From positions 558,001-622,000 of the forward strand of contig SEMN01000227.1 of the NCBI GenBank assembly GCA_005408345.1: a DNA stretch of 64,000 bases. The letters are read 5' to 3'. Under the pieces are notes generated by a model. That model was not told the origin of the DNA, did no database searches, and saw only the letters and a program-made list of their open reading frames with translations. This document shows positions 48,440 to 61,859 of this stretch, in pieces. The position numbers and the translations under genes are program-made. Position 1 is the first letter of the stretch; the number at the start of each line of letters is the position of its first letter. This DNA comes from Macquaria australasica. Lineage: Eukaryota; Chordata; Actinopteri; Centrarchiformes; Percichthyidae.

Positions 48440-48687
48440 TCCCCCCTTCCCCCTTCAACCCAACCGGTCGAGGCAGATGACCGCCCACCTTGAGCCTGGT
48501 TCTGCTCGAGGTTTCTACCTGTTAAAAGGGAGTTTTTCCTTGCCACTGTCTCCTAGTGCTGCTCATGGTGGGAACTGTTGGGTCTCTGTAAATATAAAGA
48601 GTCGGTCTAGACCTGCTCTATTCGAAAAAGTGCCCTGAGATAACTTTGTTATGATATGGCGCTACATAAATAAAACTGAATTGAATG
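48440..48687 (+). repeat. GAATTGAATT-tailed interspersed repeat, longest copy
   Basis: It contains GGTCGAGGCAGATGACCGCC, CCTGGTTCTGCTCGAGGTTT, AAAAGGGAGTTTTTCCTTGC, GTGCTGCTCATGGTGGGAAC and TCTGTAAATATAAAGAGT, then the common AAGTGCCCTGAGATAAC and GAATTGAAT tail. This is the well-known long form of the fish repeat that also ends at 9.4 and 49.3 kb. It is non-coding and probably the 3' part of a LINE or a SINE. Confidence 0.8.
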
Positions 48688-49270
48688 ATTATTCCAAAAA
48701 GCAGAGAGCAGCATTTTATTAAAACAATGTCACTGTGAGCTCATCTACGCTTCCACGGTCCTGCATAATTAACTTGGAGGCAGTTGTCTGTTACTGTGGA
48801 GATGTTATGTGTTAATTATGAATTACTGTCAGGTATTGTGGTCAACGCAGCATCGTTACGGCAGAATTAATGAAACTACTTAAAACCAAAGGTAATTAGT
48901 GAGTTGGAAGGAAAGAAAGAGGTAGGCTGAGTGAGAGAAAGAAATAAACAGAATGACTCGGAGAGGAAGCGTGACCTTATTTCACGCCTGGACTGCAATG
49001 TGTTGTTGTTACCCCCAATTAGCAAAAAGCAGGTGATCTGACTCCAGTCAAAAGTAGTTTTTCAGCCCATAGTCTAATAAAACTCATCTGTGGAGAGTAG
49101 CATTTGGATTAGCATTTCTAATTGGCTAGAGGGTGTGCATTATGTTCTGATATCTGGACTGTTCTGAATAAATGGCCACAAAGTTTACTCTTTTAGTATA
49201 TTGCCTCAAATTCTAAATAAACAATACTTATAGTGTGATCACTGTCAGGTGTCTGTTGTATAAGCAGGAT
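48688..49270. other. Possible conserved non-coding element, then spacer
   Basis: The block 48720-48910 is non-repetitive and rich in homeodomain-like cores (GCATAATTAACTTGG, GTGTTAATTATGAATTACTG, GGCAGAATTAATGAAACTAC, GGTAATTAGTGAG). Four TTAAT/TAATT sites in under 200 bp suggest regulatory DNA. The rest is AT-rich spacer. Confidence 0.3.
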
Positions 49271-49334
49271 AAGTGCCCTGAGATAACTTTGTTATGATAT
49301 GGCGCTATATAAATAAAACTGAATTGAATTGAAT
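49271..49334 (+). repeat. GAATTGAATT-tailed interspersed repeat, 3' end only
   Basis: AAGTGCCCTGAGATAAC to GAATTGAATTGAAT, near identical to the 9.4-kb copy and truncated at the same point. Confidence 0.75.
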
Positions 49335-50081
49335 AATCGAGTCTAAACTGTAGAGGATTATCCTTGATTTACAATAATGCTTGTACCTTTGGCTCTAATC
49401 GCCCACAAATTTTCTAACGGACCTGTGTAGCCATAGATACACACTGAAGCAGTAACAAGCCCAGTAAACTAATAAACAGGTGCGTTTCACTTCTTTTAGT
49501 TTTCATTCTCCATAATATTCAGTAAAATTAAATGAATGCTCTGAGCGCTTTTAATTGGTGAACAAGATATATTCCATGTTGAGGGGTGTCAACAGGGCGA
49601 CCACCCTCCATTTCATGTTGTGAAGTTGTTTGCCTCGGCAACATGTGTTAAAATCATTTAACTAACACCTTCTGCCTGAATCATTTCTTATGTCTTTGAG
49701 ATTTGCTCCATCAGTTTGACAGCAATAGGGAATGTAGCTCTATCTAACCACAAGTATACCTTTTAATGGGGCACTGCAGTCGTTTAGTATTGCACTTTCA
49801 AATGCAAAGTTGGGAGACTCATATGGGTTAACCTCCAAAGACACTAGATCTTACATTTCCCATAATACAACTCAATAGCCTCTTTCATTAAACACTCTCT
49901 GCTTCCTAAATGCCCACTTCTTTCAAACCCCCCACATTTATTTATTTATTTATTTTTTTCAAACATTTCAAACAAGGAAAGCTCCACCAGAGCCAAATAA
50001 GGTATTATGCAACTGTTTTCACAGGTTGGGTAGTACTCCTCGAGTAAACTAAACTTAATGTGTAAAATAGGCGAGTGCCCT
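49335..50081. other. Non-coding; possible old repeat at 49740-49900
   Basis: The stretch AATGGGGCACTGCAGTCG to ACATTTCCCATAATACAACT reads like a dispersed fish repeat but has no visible ends. A TTTA-type run lies at 49935-49957. No gene is seen. Confidence 0.35.
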
Positions 50082-50310
50082 TTTAAAGGACAGGCTTACA
50101 TTTTTGTTTCTGTGAATATAATACTCACACGTATATGTACGCTGAGACAGTTATGGGTCGCGGTAATCATTCCTCCTCTTCATACCGGCCACAAAGAGAT
50201 CCCCTCGTACCGTGACTACACTGTAAAAAATGGGGGACAAAATCCACAATTCTCGTTCATCCAAAGCTAATATGAAACCTAAGCAGTCTGATTACTGTGA
50301 CACATAACTC
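50082..50310 (+). repeat. Common percomorph interspersed repeat
   Basis: The phrase order CCTTTTAAAGGACAGGCTTA, CGGTAATCATTCCTCCTCTT, CATACCGGCCACAAAGAGAT, ATGGGGGACAAAATCCACAA and AAGCTAATATGAAACCT followed by AGCAGTCTGA is that of a very abundant fish repeat. The name is unknown to me. It is non-coding and somewhat diverged, with no clear boundaries. Confidence 0.55.
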
Positions 50311-52872
50311 TCTCAACAGATATATGACATGTGAGTATGAAGATAGAAAATATTCTTTAACCAGGAGGCAAAAACCTCTGTAGAGAAAGAGGTCGAAGCA
50401 CTTTACAGCCATATTGACAGCATGACAGTGCTAATGTGTGTGCGTACTGTAGATAAAGAATGCAAGGGAACAATAACTGACAGGGAGATATAGAGGATAC
50501 AGAGACTTAATACTACAGCCACTTCCTGTCCACTTTCATTTCCTGCTACTCCATCATATGTTCGTATTGCATTTATCCTAATTTAGTAACACTAAGTCCA
50601 ATACAAAAGAACAAATCCATCACTGCTTGTAACGTCTGATGGCTGAAAAAGCTTAGGTGAAACAATGAATAATGATTTTCAGGGGAAAAACATAAAAATA
50701 AGATGTAAACATTATTCAGATATTTGCAGCAGACATCAATGAATAGACTGAGTGGTACAGTATGAACTGAAGTATATTTAATTTAACAAACTTACATTAT
50801 GTACTTATGGTATAGATAGCAAACTTACATATTGATTACTACATATGATATAGGTGCAATGACCTAACGCACCAAAACTTTAGATATGCTAGCAGGTGGA
50901 TTTTTCAATCTTTGGACAGAACCAGGTTAGATGTTTACCTGTTTATTATTTGATTACTGAGTGTTTTTTCCCCTCATAACTATTTGTGATAACTATTCAA
51001 AAGTGACAGTGATAACTATTAAAATACAGAATCGTAATTTTGTGGCTGAAGTAGCCTTCTATTGTCTCCAAGAGGACTTATTTGGACAAAACAGTATTGA
51101 CATCAGAAATTAGAACTTTGTGTTATAATGTGCTCATTTGGTTTTTCAGTGCATCAACTGAGGCAGGATAAATTCATGAAGTGAGATATTCTACAGTGGC
51201 TACGGCTGCACTCCGGTGGGACAGATGACTGTAAAAGCACAAAGCAGTTTCTCTGTAATGGCTCCAGCTAAATAAATTTAAAAAAAAAGCAAAACACAGA
51301 GACATTCTGCAAAAACGTCTCGAGACAAAGGATTACGAGACAGAGGGCTGTTGAAACAGAACTCTTGGTACCTTATAGGAAAATGCTGCATGCTCATTTC
51401 TCAGCTCTAATCCCATTAGCGGCCGGAACTAACTTTTATTATAAGGACATTATCAGCCTCACCACACATACGGCAAGAACATATGTGAAGAAACAAGATT
51501 GCTATTCATCAGCCCACTAACGCACACAGCCACCTCTCTACACCTCAACCTTGTCACGTTTTGTGGAGGCAAACTGTGGACAGAAAAAGCTGTTATTGTG
51601 ATTTACTTCATCTTTGGAAGTAAAGCTGAGGGTGTTAAAAGAGACAAAGACAAAAACGCATCTCTCACAAAATATTTAATATGACGACTGAGTTGTCCAC
51701 GTGTCTGATGTAGGGTACAGAGACAACAGAGCAAAACAATGTGTCACTGTCCAAATACTGTACTTACTCATGGTATTGTGTCCAGTCCTCGGATAACTGA
51801 AAATCTTCACAAACTTATTGGACTGAAAGAGGATTCATAATGTGAATAGATCATTGGAGTTTTCTAGATGCACAAATTCTTTAATTCAAAGAGGGCAAAG
51901 GTCAGTGTCAGACTCAGTAACACTGCAGATGACTAACTACTATAAATTCTAATGTACAGTATGTTATTGTTCTTCAGTATCTTGTTTCATTTTTTTATTT
52001 GTTTTGTGAAATTATTTAGTTGTACATTTTGGAAGCATTTTACATTACAGCTTGGTAATAACAAAGTGATAATAGGGTAAACAGAAGAGGCAGAATGGAG
52101 GCATGTTACTTTAGTTAGTAAGAATGGCGAGCAGAACTTCACCTTGGAAAGTAACCTAAGCTCACTGCTTAATTATAATATAAACACCTTCCTCCCTGTC
52201 TGCTAAATGACAGAAATGAACACACGGTTTTATCCAACCAGCCACTGCTGCTGAAAACTCTGCACCTCCCTGTCCAAATGTTGTATAAAGTTGGTGCAAG
52301 GGAAGATGGAAATGCATGTCAAACTTGAACATAATAGCTTGGCTGCTATAATGTATTGCAGTGCCATCTAATCATCGGTAACTTACGTACATCGGAAAGT
52401 AAAAATGGCTGCTAAGTGGTGCAATTTATTCAGTCTTGTCACATTCAGTTCACCACTTTTCACATTTTGCTGTTCTTGTCATAGTCTTAATGTTGGTAAT
52501 TTCTTCTACAATGAGAGTGCAAATTTGTAAGTTAAAGAGGCAAGAGACACATGGCTCCTCACCTCAAATACTCAAAGAAGAATCTTACAAATCAAGATAT
52601 TATATCTCACATCAATGTACATCCAAAATTTCAAAAGTTAAGTGTCTGTTTACTCCGAATATGACTCTCCCTTGTGCTTTTAAAAAGAAATGACAGCAGA
52701 TATTCAGCCTATCACCCTCCTCTTGCATTGAGACAAATTGTTGGAAACACTGAAAGAAAAAGAGGTTTCTCAGAACACAAGACAAATTAAAGTTACAGGC
52801 TGACTTTGAAGGACGTCTGACACTTTGAGTGCCAGGATTAAATTGAAGCGTCAAGGTGCTACAAGATGGAAA
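50311..52872. other. Non-coding, nothing recognised
   Basis: AT-rich spacer. No coding frame or repeat structure is recognised. Confidence 0.4.
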
Positions 52873-52918
52873 ACACACACACACACACACACAAAACAAA
52901 TGCCAATTGTTTTTTATG

Positions 52919-52951
<33 letters not shown>
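52873..52951. repeat. Two (AC)n runs separated by 30 bp
   Basis: AC repeats at 52873-52893 and 52924-52951 flank a short A/T-rich spacer containing CCAATTG. Both begin AAAACACAC, which suggests a local duplication of one microsatellite. Confidence 0.9.
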
Positions 52952-52954
<3 letters not shown>

Positions 52955-53639
52955 TATACTATATGGAACCAGGCAAGTTCTGAAGACTTTTTTTGCCCAC
53001 TGTAGGTTTATTGATGGTTTGCTGTCCAAACAATCAATAATAGTTTGTTCTTTGTCTGATGAAGGAGCTGAGATGTCAGAAAACAAACTTCCCTTTTATA
53101 TGTTATACATTCAAAAAAGTGTAAACCGAAACTAAAGAGAAGTAAATTCACAACTCCCACATGTTTGCACAAATAGGAGCTGAAGAAGACTTGAAGTTGC
53201 TGGGAGTTACTACAGACTTACAAAATGATTTTTTTATTTTTTACTTTTTCTAATACCTATTGGTATCTATCAGTGCAGCGGGGGTCACTTTTTACAGAAG
53301 AAATAGTATTCCTGAAAACTGTTGTATATTAGAAAATATTCTTATACCACTTAGGTTGGGTTAAGGCACAAAACAAACTTGGTTAGGGTTAAGAAAAGAT
53401 CAGGGTCATGTCTGACGTTTTGTTGTCCCATCCATTCACCTCGACCTGTGCGGTCTCTGTGGCTCTATAACAATGTCACACTACTAATTACTATTTGTCA
53501 TTATACTTTTGTCACTTGAACGTAAACAAATGTTTTTCGGCATTTGCTGAACCAACTGATGCTTTTATTTTCTTGGGAGGAGTCTCAAAACACCAGGGAA
53601 TTGTTTTCTTTGTGAAATATGGGTGAACTGAACCTGTAA
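52952..53639. other. Non-coding, nothing recognised
   Basis: AT-rich spacer with no gene or repeat that I recognise. Confidence 0.4.
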
Positions 53640-53900
53640 ACTCTGTTCAGATGTGAGCATGCCTCATATATTCTCTGCAGTTATAACAACAAGAGTAACC
53701 ACACAACGTGGCTACAGGAGTGAATTAACAGTCACGACTGGTTCGGAGACTTTAGGCCTGATTTCAGGTTGGCATTAACAGCTCTCAACAGCGCTTTCAC
53801 TAGTACTGTTAATGGACGGATGTAATCCAAATAATGGAAAGTCGGCTATTAAGGTTACGAGTCACTGATGAGTAAAATCGCATGTTTAATGCATAGAACC
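53640..53900. other. Candidate conserved non-coding element
   Basis: A non-repetitive, balanced block with GGAGTGAATTAACAGTCACG, GGTTGGCATTAACAGCTCTC, CTGTTAATGGACGGATG and CGAGTCACTGATGAGTAAAA. Repeated GTTAAT/ATTAAC cores and an AP-1-like TGAGTAA suggest regulatory DNA. Inference only. Confidence 0.28.
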
Positions 53901-56900
53901 CATCTCCTGTCACCTTCATAACACAGAAGCGTAATGATCTACAATAGATGTAATTATTGTTTCTCATGCACAAGGTAATGGAATTTGTTAAGCCACTTCA
54001 AAAATGAGATAAATACTGTAAATGAGCTGATTTGAAGGTGTAGGTGTGTTTCCTTCCTTACTTTAAGGGTGATAATGTTCAGATTACTGTCCAGGAGCTG
54101 AATGTGATTTGTTTTGTCCAGAGGGTAATGGATGTCAGAAACTCTACTGATCTGCAGCAACATTATGTATTATGTTAATTCATTATCAGTAACCTATATG
54201 GCTGCATGTAGGTTCTGTATGTACCGTGCAGTTCATTATTTAAATCGTGTCAAAAACGTTAAAGGTGTTTTTTCATCCCTAATCCTAATTTTGGGTGTTA
54301 CAGAGTCACCCAAAAACATTTATATTATTAAAGACAGTATACAGGATCCAGTATAAATGCAACAAGGGAGGATTTCAATATGAGCAGGGTGATAACAGCA
54401 AAATTATTCTATTTAATGGTTTTTTTAATGGTCTGTTTGATGTAATTTATTATTTATCACTGCTCTTGTTGGTGTTTTCTGCATTTTCCAGTCTGCAAAA
54501 AAATAAATCAAGCTGAACTGTAAAGCCTGAGAAGCATGCCAGCTTCCCTCTGGATATGATTATGAATGAGCTTCACCTTCAATCCACCTTGACCTGCAGT
54601 GGACATCTTCCTCTTTCAGAAAGAAATGTCCTGACTTGTTCAAGAATTAATCTGGCCACAAATCAAGGTCAGACTTTTAACTTCCTAAGCAAACATATGG
54701 AAATGTGCTCTTCTGTGTGAGGTGTTTTGAAGAAAAGCATTCACCCAGTGATATATTTTGACTTCATATTTCCTGAACGTGTCACTCCCAAGAGGATCCT
54801 GCATTTCAACAGAGTGAACAAACTCCTGAATGACATTCAGAGTTGATTCTAAAAGTAGATATCTACTGTTTGAAAAAAGTGACAGTTCCCCTGACAAGGT
54901 ATTTGACAGCACAAAATTAAAACACCTTTTTCAAACATAGTTATTCACTATATTTCTTAATTGAAAGAATAATAACTTAAAATGCTGAATGATGTATATT
55001 TTAGAGTTGTTCAAAGAATAACTTAAGGTAATGAGCCTTCTCAATTATCTGAACAACACAAGGTTCCCCTTTGCTGTCAAAGCCAGTCTGAAGGTTACCT
55101 AAATGTTAAGCTATGGAAATGGTATTAAGAGACAGGAACTTGGAACAAAAGCCTTGATAAATAATCTTTGCCTAAAATGCTAATTCCTCCCCTCTGGAAA
55201 AAGACCAACTGCTCTGCCTCGGCCACTCCCTCGCCAAACTGCAAACAGGCCAAGGGCAGCAAAACAGAGTCTCAGGAATCTGCATGACTCAACCTCAAAC
55301 ATATGGAGTTGGTTGAGGTTACTTTCAGAAAAAATCACAATGCAGATTATCCAATTCCATGCTTAACTCTGTAAATGAGCAGTGTAATCTACTGGGATTC
55401 TCCCAACTCATAAATTTGTTTCTGTGTTTATTTTTGGAATAGTTTTGTTTCCCAAATCGTGACACTAAAATTGTCTTTCATCTAAAGTCAAGTCTGTTAC
55501 ACCGCCTTGCTGGCTACAGTTTAGTGAACTCACAATACTGATGTAGCCACATGGCAAACATTCCTGTACAGGCAAATGAAGTGACCCACACAACATACGT
55601 AGGCTACTGTTGAGCAAAGGTATGCTGTAGGGCTGCATCTTTAATAACCCGCATTTATTACACTCTACTGAAGAGATAGCATGTGAAAATGGGAAGCTAG
55701 TGTCGAGGGAAAACACACCCCTGTTTTGTACTTCAATATATAAATGTTAGACTGCTCCCTCCATTTGAACTGAGAATAGCCAACAACCATAAATGCATGA
55801 CAATTCATAGACAAAAGTGTTTGCCACCTTCTGTCTGAGAAGCATATGATTTGATTCTTTTTGTTTTGTTGTGTGACATACAACAAAGTATTGTCTGCAG
55901 TTAAGTAATTCTAAAATGGCTTGAAATACCTGCTGGGCCTGAATGCTGAATAGGCTCGGCGGGAAGTTGTAAGCCTGCAATTAGGGACTGCATATGTGTG
56001 TGTGTGTGTGTTGAGGACGGGGGGTAGTGGTCCAACACCGCAAGCAGCATTCAAAACATCTGTCAAAGGATAAACCTCTGTCACCGCCTGCTGTGCAGTT
56101 AATAAAGTCAAACTGTGACTAAATGAGATTTACCTTCCCTTTCTTTTCTGTAGCAACCTGCCACAAACTGCATTTTAGTGCTGCAAAGTCAGATGAAAAT
56201 GAGGATAATGTTTTACATAATAACTAAGAAAGAGAGGACTTCACAGATAAGCAGACAAGAGTAAAGGAGATGGATGATCGAACAGACACAAAGTGAATTA
56301 TGATAAAAATGAAAATATACAGTATATCAGTGTCTCAGTTCAAGTCTCAGTTGAAGCTAGTGGATGCACAGCATTAAAAAGATCCCACAATGAAAGTAAT
56401 ATATCTGTCACCTTTTGGTTTACCACTACATCACTGGAGAAAAAGAAAAAGGGAAAAGAAAAAACACAATAGTGAGGAGTACACACAAGAAAGAAAAATG
56501 AGAGGGAAGGAGAGTGAAAATGGAAAGAGACAGGACAGCGTTTTCGAAAAAAATAAGGACACAGAAGGAGTGAGATGTGGTGGAGCGAGGCGGGTCTTTA
56601 TTTACACTGTAGGATTTATGGAGTCCTGCGTATGCTGTGTGGCATGGGAGCCATTGCCTCCTGGCCGGAGGAAGCAACATCATTTCAAGCTCGAGTGCCC
56701 GCTGTGCCGTCAAGTGTCCTGCCAAAAAGCGCACGGCTGCAGAATACCAACAAAATCCATTGACCTTTTCCCCAACAACTGCTGTGTTCATCTGAGTCAC
56801 AGCACAGAAAGGCCTCTCTCTCATTACACTGGAGCCTCTGTCTCCCCACTGACTCTAAACGCTCACAGCCGACATGACTCTCCCATCACATCCGAGCATG

Positions 56901-57769
56901 TTACCACCAAAAAGAGGTTTTTCCATGATATGCCACTGATCTCTGAGGAACAAATTAATGTTTTTAGAGCAATCTCCCTGAAATGAAAAAGAAAACCCAC
57001 ACAACTCACATGTCTTGGACACCAATAGCGTGATGAAAGGAGCTTCACTACTTCAGTTGTGTTTCCATTAATGTTGAATTATTGTGACCTTTGTCACAAA
57101 ATGTATGTATCTGGTGATCCACAGCATGTGACCAGAGTCTAGTATGAACATAATGATTTACTCATGATTGTCTCATGATTGTCTTGTTCCTTATTAAAAA
57201 CCAGCATAAAGTGTTAGTAAGGTGTTGTTGCACCAGGAGCCACCAGAACAACTTCAATTCTCCTCATCTTAGGTTATCCAAGTCTCTGAAACTCTACTGG
57301 AGGGATGGACAGCATTCTTCCAAAGGTAAATCCCTCATTTGGTGTTTTGATGATGGTCTAACACGTCATATCAATATTTCTTATAGGTGTTCTTGAGATC
57401 TATAATTCACACCATTTTCATACTCATTTACTCAGGTTTTTACTTTAATTTGTCACCTGTCTGAGACAATATGTCCATTTTTGTGCGGTCACATGAAAAG
57501 ACAAATCCAACGAAACAGCTTTAGTGAGCTTTAGGTTGATGTTTAAGTCTGATGTGTCCACCTGAAGTACATTACAGATATTTATTTGATCATGTAATAG
57601 CAGGAAGAACAGTGGTGTAACTAAAAATTTTAATTATGGCTGTGTTCCATTTCAGTGTCCCAATAAGCTGCACCAGTATATCAGCATACATAATACCTGA
57701 GCATGTGAGCTGGAACAACCGAATGGAATGCAGCCATCATTAATGTTATGATGTACACCTATGGTTGAC
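53901..57769. other. Non-coding; GT run at 55995-56011
   Basis: No gene can be supported. The 198-codon open frame at 56390-56986 is the longest outside the DIRS element, but it starts in a purine-rich tract, has no recognisable domain and shows no exon signals. A block at 55140-55300 (GCCTTGATAAATAATCTTTG) could be conserved regulatory DNA. Confidence 0.4.
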
Positions 57770-57960
57770 AAGTCAAAATGTCCGCCATTAGAGAGGTCTA
57801 TTAGCGTGATTAGGCTAAGCCCAGGCTTGATGGATGCACAGATTTGTGTGATAATGAGGTCGGCAGCGGCTCCATAATTGTTCCAACATAGTCAATTACA
57901 TCACAACTGACATGTTTCCCTGCTTCGCTCTCTTTATCTTCCCGCCTCATCTCCCCCCAA
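57770..57960. other. Candidate conserved non-coding element
   Basis: A balanced block with TCCGCCATTAGAGAGG, TATTAGCGTGATTAGGCTAA, TTTGTGTGATAATGAGGTCG and GGCTCCATAATTGTTCC. The density of TTAG/GATTA/TAATG cores is typical of developmental enhancers. Only alignment can confirm it. Confidence 0.28.
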
Positions 57961-60319
57961 AAACAAGTAAGCAGCAAAGGTTTTCTTTCAAAATCATGCT
58001 AAGGCCAAAATAAATTTTCTACATACAGTACTTTTAAATTCTCATTATTTCCCTGGCAATTACTTTCAAATTGTCCCACTAAAATGCCAAACTAATTTTT
58101 CAGCTGTAACCTTTTAAAAAGGGTTTCCACCATTGAGCTGGCAGAGCTGTTTCTGCTGTAAAAGTTATGGAATTTATTCTTTCAGTGATATCAACACAGC
58201 AGACTAACACCTGGTACTGAGTGATGTTAGCACACTGACTGATAGCAGCTTCAATAGGTGCATGGTGTTCCTGTTATTCTGTCCGCCCGAATAGTACAGA
58301 GCACAATAACAGAAACAACAATACAGTGCAATTCAGCAAAACACTGCAGCCTCAAAAATGAACACAGAGTTGAATCAGCTCCTCTTTGACTCCGTCACAA
58401 CAAAAATAGAACATTATAATCTTCATAATGACAGTATTTATTACAGAACCTTTGGGTGTATGTTCACTAATATAATCCTACTTACAAAAGAAAATATCTG
58501 CCGAGTTCATTTGTGTTTGTTTTATGCTGCTTTCAAACAAACAGTCGCTTCTCGTTGACATCGCCGCCCATGGCTGCCAGTAGTTCCTCATAGGATGCTG
58601 ATTGGTCAAAACCACTGTGGTTTGGCCACAAGCGCATAACTTGAAGCCTGGCAAGATGGATTATCTTGCTATCTCGCACATCCAGCTGCCTCGAGGGGTA
58701 AGGGTTAGGGTTAGGGGTAGTTTCTGTTTCTAGTTTACATAATTCTACAATTGTATTAGAAAGAAATTCCATGACACCCTCTTGCTTAATGCACACACCG
58801 ATGTACACGTTCCTCCACCAACCCCATGCAGCTAGCAACTTGTATCTTTTGAATTCTGAGCGAACATCAAGCCAGTGGATTGGCTAAGCGGTCCCTGGCT
58901 ACCGCACCTGGACCGGCTTCTTCCTCTTTGCCATGTTTGCTTGCTCATTGTAACAATGAGGTTTCACATTGAAAATCAGCCAAGCTGATAGCCGCCTGGC
59001 TGTGTTTTAATAATGCTGCACACAGATGTTGACAGGGATTGCTGGTGGTGCTCTCGTTGCTGGTGATGAGGCAGATCTTTTCTCTTCTGTCCTGTAATTC
59101 TTCTTTCCTTTCATTTGTTTTCCTTTTACAAGTTCTATATTTTCTATTTTACTGTCTTCTTTCAACTGACGTGAGCCTGCATTATGTGTAATACATGTGC
59201 ATAGATGTGCATTAATCATCTTTTACAGTCCTTCCACTAGATGTATGGATGCATGTTTTTGATTCTTAGCCGAAAATCAGATGTTACAGGATGACAGTAA
59301 TAGTTACAATTAGCAAACTAACATTATCTAATCAAAACGAAATAGCTGTATCAGTGGCAAAGATTAGTTTTCAGTGAAAATGGTTTGGTTTACAAAACTG
59401 CACAGAAATAAAGTCTGTTCAGTTCAGTTCTGTTGGGACTAACACAATTTAAGTTTGTAGGTGTTGTACTCTTATAAAGCAGGGGGCTTCCAACACGGCT
59501 GCCAGAGGATTTGAGAAAACATCAGTGAACCAGGATTTTTTGAAAATGAATGTAATGCTTTAAAGGAAAATGTCCTTTTTTAAAAGATATATCTCATTTT
59601 TGACAATATGGCCATCACTTATGATAAATCATGATCATATTCACCAACCTCCAACCTGAGATCTGGGATGACATGACACCCAGATTACCATAACTGAAAC
59701 TTAATACCAAGACGAACATTAAAATAATTACCCAACTGGCCATTGTAGTTTTCTGTCTGATTTTGTTACTTACGTTTTTCCAATAAAACATAAAACTTTA
59801 CATCCATTTGAAGGTCTTGGTAGTTCACAAAGTGTGTTCAGTTGTGAGTGCTCAACAGGATGATTTAGTTTCATACCTATGCACCGTATTGGATTTCTGC
59901 TTGTTTTCTGAGATATTGGTTGTATTTTTAAGGTTTTGTTTCATATGTAATATTGTTACAAATGTTAGTTTTTAAGGTTTCATATGTATTGCCTATTTCA
60001 TTGGTCTCGTTTTATACGTGTCCTTTTGGAATATGTGTCAGTTTGTGTGTTAGTGTTATTACTGCAGAGGTGGTATGGTTTTCAAATGTTGTCTGCTGCA
60101 ATGTGTTTGACTTTTGTCACTGTGAATGGGCGACCAGTTTCCTCTCTGGGGATTAAAAGTTATCTAATAATTAATTTAGCTCAATTTAGGATCTGAAAAC
60201 CTTTAATTAAGACATGAATTGTTTTGTTTCTTTACACCTGATGTCAATTTCATTTTCAAATGTTTTTTTAATAAGCCACAATAAAAACCAAAATCTAAAA
60301 TGACCAAATACAGGTTGTA
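57961..60319. other. Non-coding; short telomere-like run at 58699-58717
   Basis: A short TAAGGGTTAGGGTTAGGGG run lies at 58699-58717. A CAAAACCACTGTGGTTTGG palindrome lies at about 58608-58626. The rest is AT-rich spacer without a recognisable gene. Confidence 0.4.
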
Positions 60320-61140
60320 AAGGCTAAAATGTCCAGACAGAAAATGAGCCCTGAGCATCCTGAAGGACTGCAATTGGAAGGACAGACAGTTCTAAAGACA
60401 CAGGAGAAGGTTGCAGAATAACAGTTGCCCAAAGCTCTAATAATATCACCACCTGTCTGTCCTCACGCCCCGTCTGACCGCAGGCCTTGTGTGACCGCCG
60501 CCTAATAAAACACAAGGCGACGGCATGCAATGCCAACGCCTCTGTAGAAGCATCCTCATTCTGCTCCATCAACATCCCCACCACTGTCCTCAAGGACATC
60601 CGTTCCCGCACAGTGGTTCAAAGATGTCTGAAAGTCACGACCAGAGAGAGAAAGACTTTGGGACTAAGAGGGAAGTTAAGAGGGCATGATAACAGCATTA
60701 AATGCCTCACCACCACCACCACCAACCGGCCTCACCCAGGCATGCTCAACACTGCAGCCAGGTGCAGAGGCTCTTGGTTGGGGAGGAAGGGCACAAAGCC
60801 CCTGGGAAGGCGGACTGGCAGGGGTTGCTGTTATGGACAGTAAACCAGAGGGCTTGGGGTGCGCTGGGAAGGTACTTGTGCTGTGAGAAGTGACCGAGAT
60901 TAATGCCAGCACCCACGGGTGAGCAAACCCATAGTGGCCTGGCAACACCCTGCTGCGAGCTCACTAAAGAAGCCCTGTTGTCCTTGAAACAAATGATTAT
61001 TCAGCGTGTTGCTCCACACTGATGAGAGAAAGAGACAGACCATCTAATAGAGACTAACAATCATCGCTTGCTCAATTTTAGGCCCATAATTCATGCAAAT
61101 GTGCTTGGGGAACGTCCCTTTGTCGAATTCCTTCCTTTCG
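60320..61140. other. GC-richer block, possible conserved DNA
   Basis: This region is richer in GC than its surroundings and has overlapping open frames on both strands, none resembling a known protein. A CAC triplet run lies at 60711-60724. The part near 61080-61110 has CATAATTCATGCAAATGTG, which includes a perfect octamer ATGCAAAT. It may hold regulatory DNA or an unrecognised exon. Confidence 0.3.
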
Positions 61141-61859
61141 CTCCGGCTTTTTCTGTCTTATAGTTTTTGCAGATTGACTTTGTGTTTGACTTTGCCTGCT
61201 TTTCCCCTCGCTCTTGATTGTGTTTTGATGAATTACATCTTGTATATAATTTCACTTTTATTTATTTGTATGTTTGTTTGCCTGTTTGCCGGCTCGCTTG
61301 TTCATTTGTACAGGGGCATGTGTGTGTGTATGTGTGTGTGTGTGTGGGGGGGGGTGCACAGGCTGAATTGATAAGCAGCTCTAAGTGGAATTCCTGATAG
61401 AAATTAGAGAGAAAGAGGACATAGAGCTCTGCTGATGGAGAGAGAAGTAGATTAAGTGGTTGTGGAGGGAGAGAGAAAAGTAAAGAGACAGTCTGGGCAA
61501 TTGGAGAGAGAATGAATGAAGAAAAAAGAGGAGGGAGTGTGGTTCTACCTGCAAATGAGTGGATACACTGTAAAAAAAATAATCTTTCTCCTCTTGCTCA
61601 TTTCCTTGGCAATTGCAGCGAACGTTCCTCCTGCCAATCACACCCCAAATGACTCTAAATCCTAATGCAAAATAGAGCTGTAAAATAAAAATACAAGTGA
61701 ATACTAGCTGTGTGGCACCAGAGTGCTGAATATAGCGAGGGAATAATTCATACTGCAGTCTGCTCAGGGAAATTGAAACTCTTTGAAAGTTTCTAATAAA
61801 CGAACACAGTGGTCCGGCTCGCCGTCAAGTTACCTCTCTCATTCGTCGCTTTCCAAGAG
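61141..61859. other. Non-coding; TG/G microsatellite at 61319-61354
   Basis: A TG run with one interruption passes into a G run. The following 61400-61540 part is purine-biased. No gene is seen. Confidence 0.5.

Noticed and set aside
56390..56986. 198-codon open frame with CPLCRQVSCQKAHGC
   Set aside because: The Cys/His spacing fits no zinc-binding family I know, the N-terminal part is translated purine tract, and there are no exon or promoter signals.
58699..58717. Interstitial telomere
   Set aside because: Only about three TTAGGG-like units; too short to indicate a fusion point or telomere remnant.
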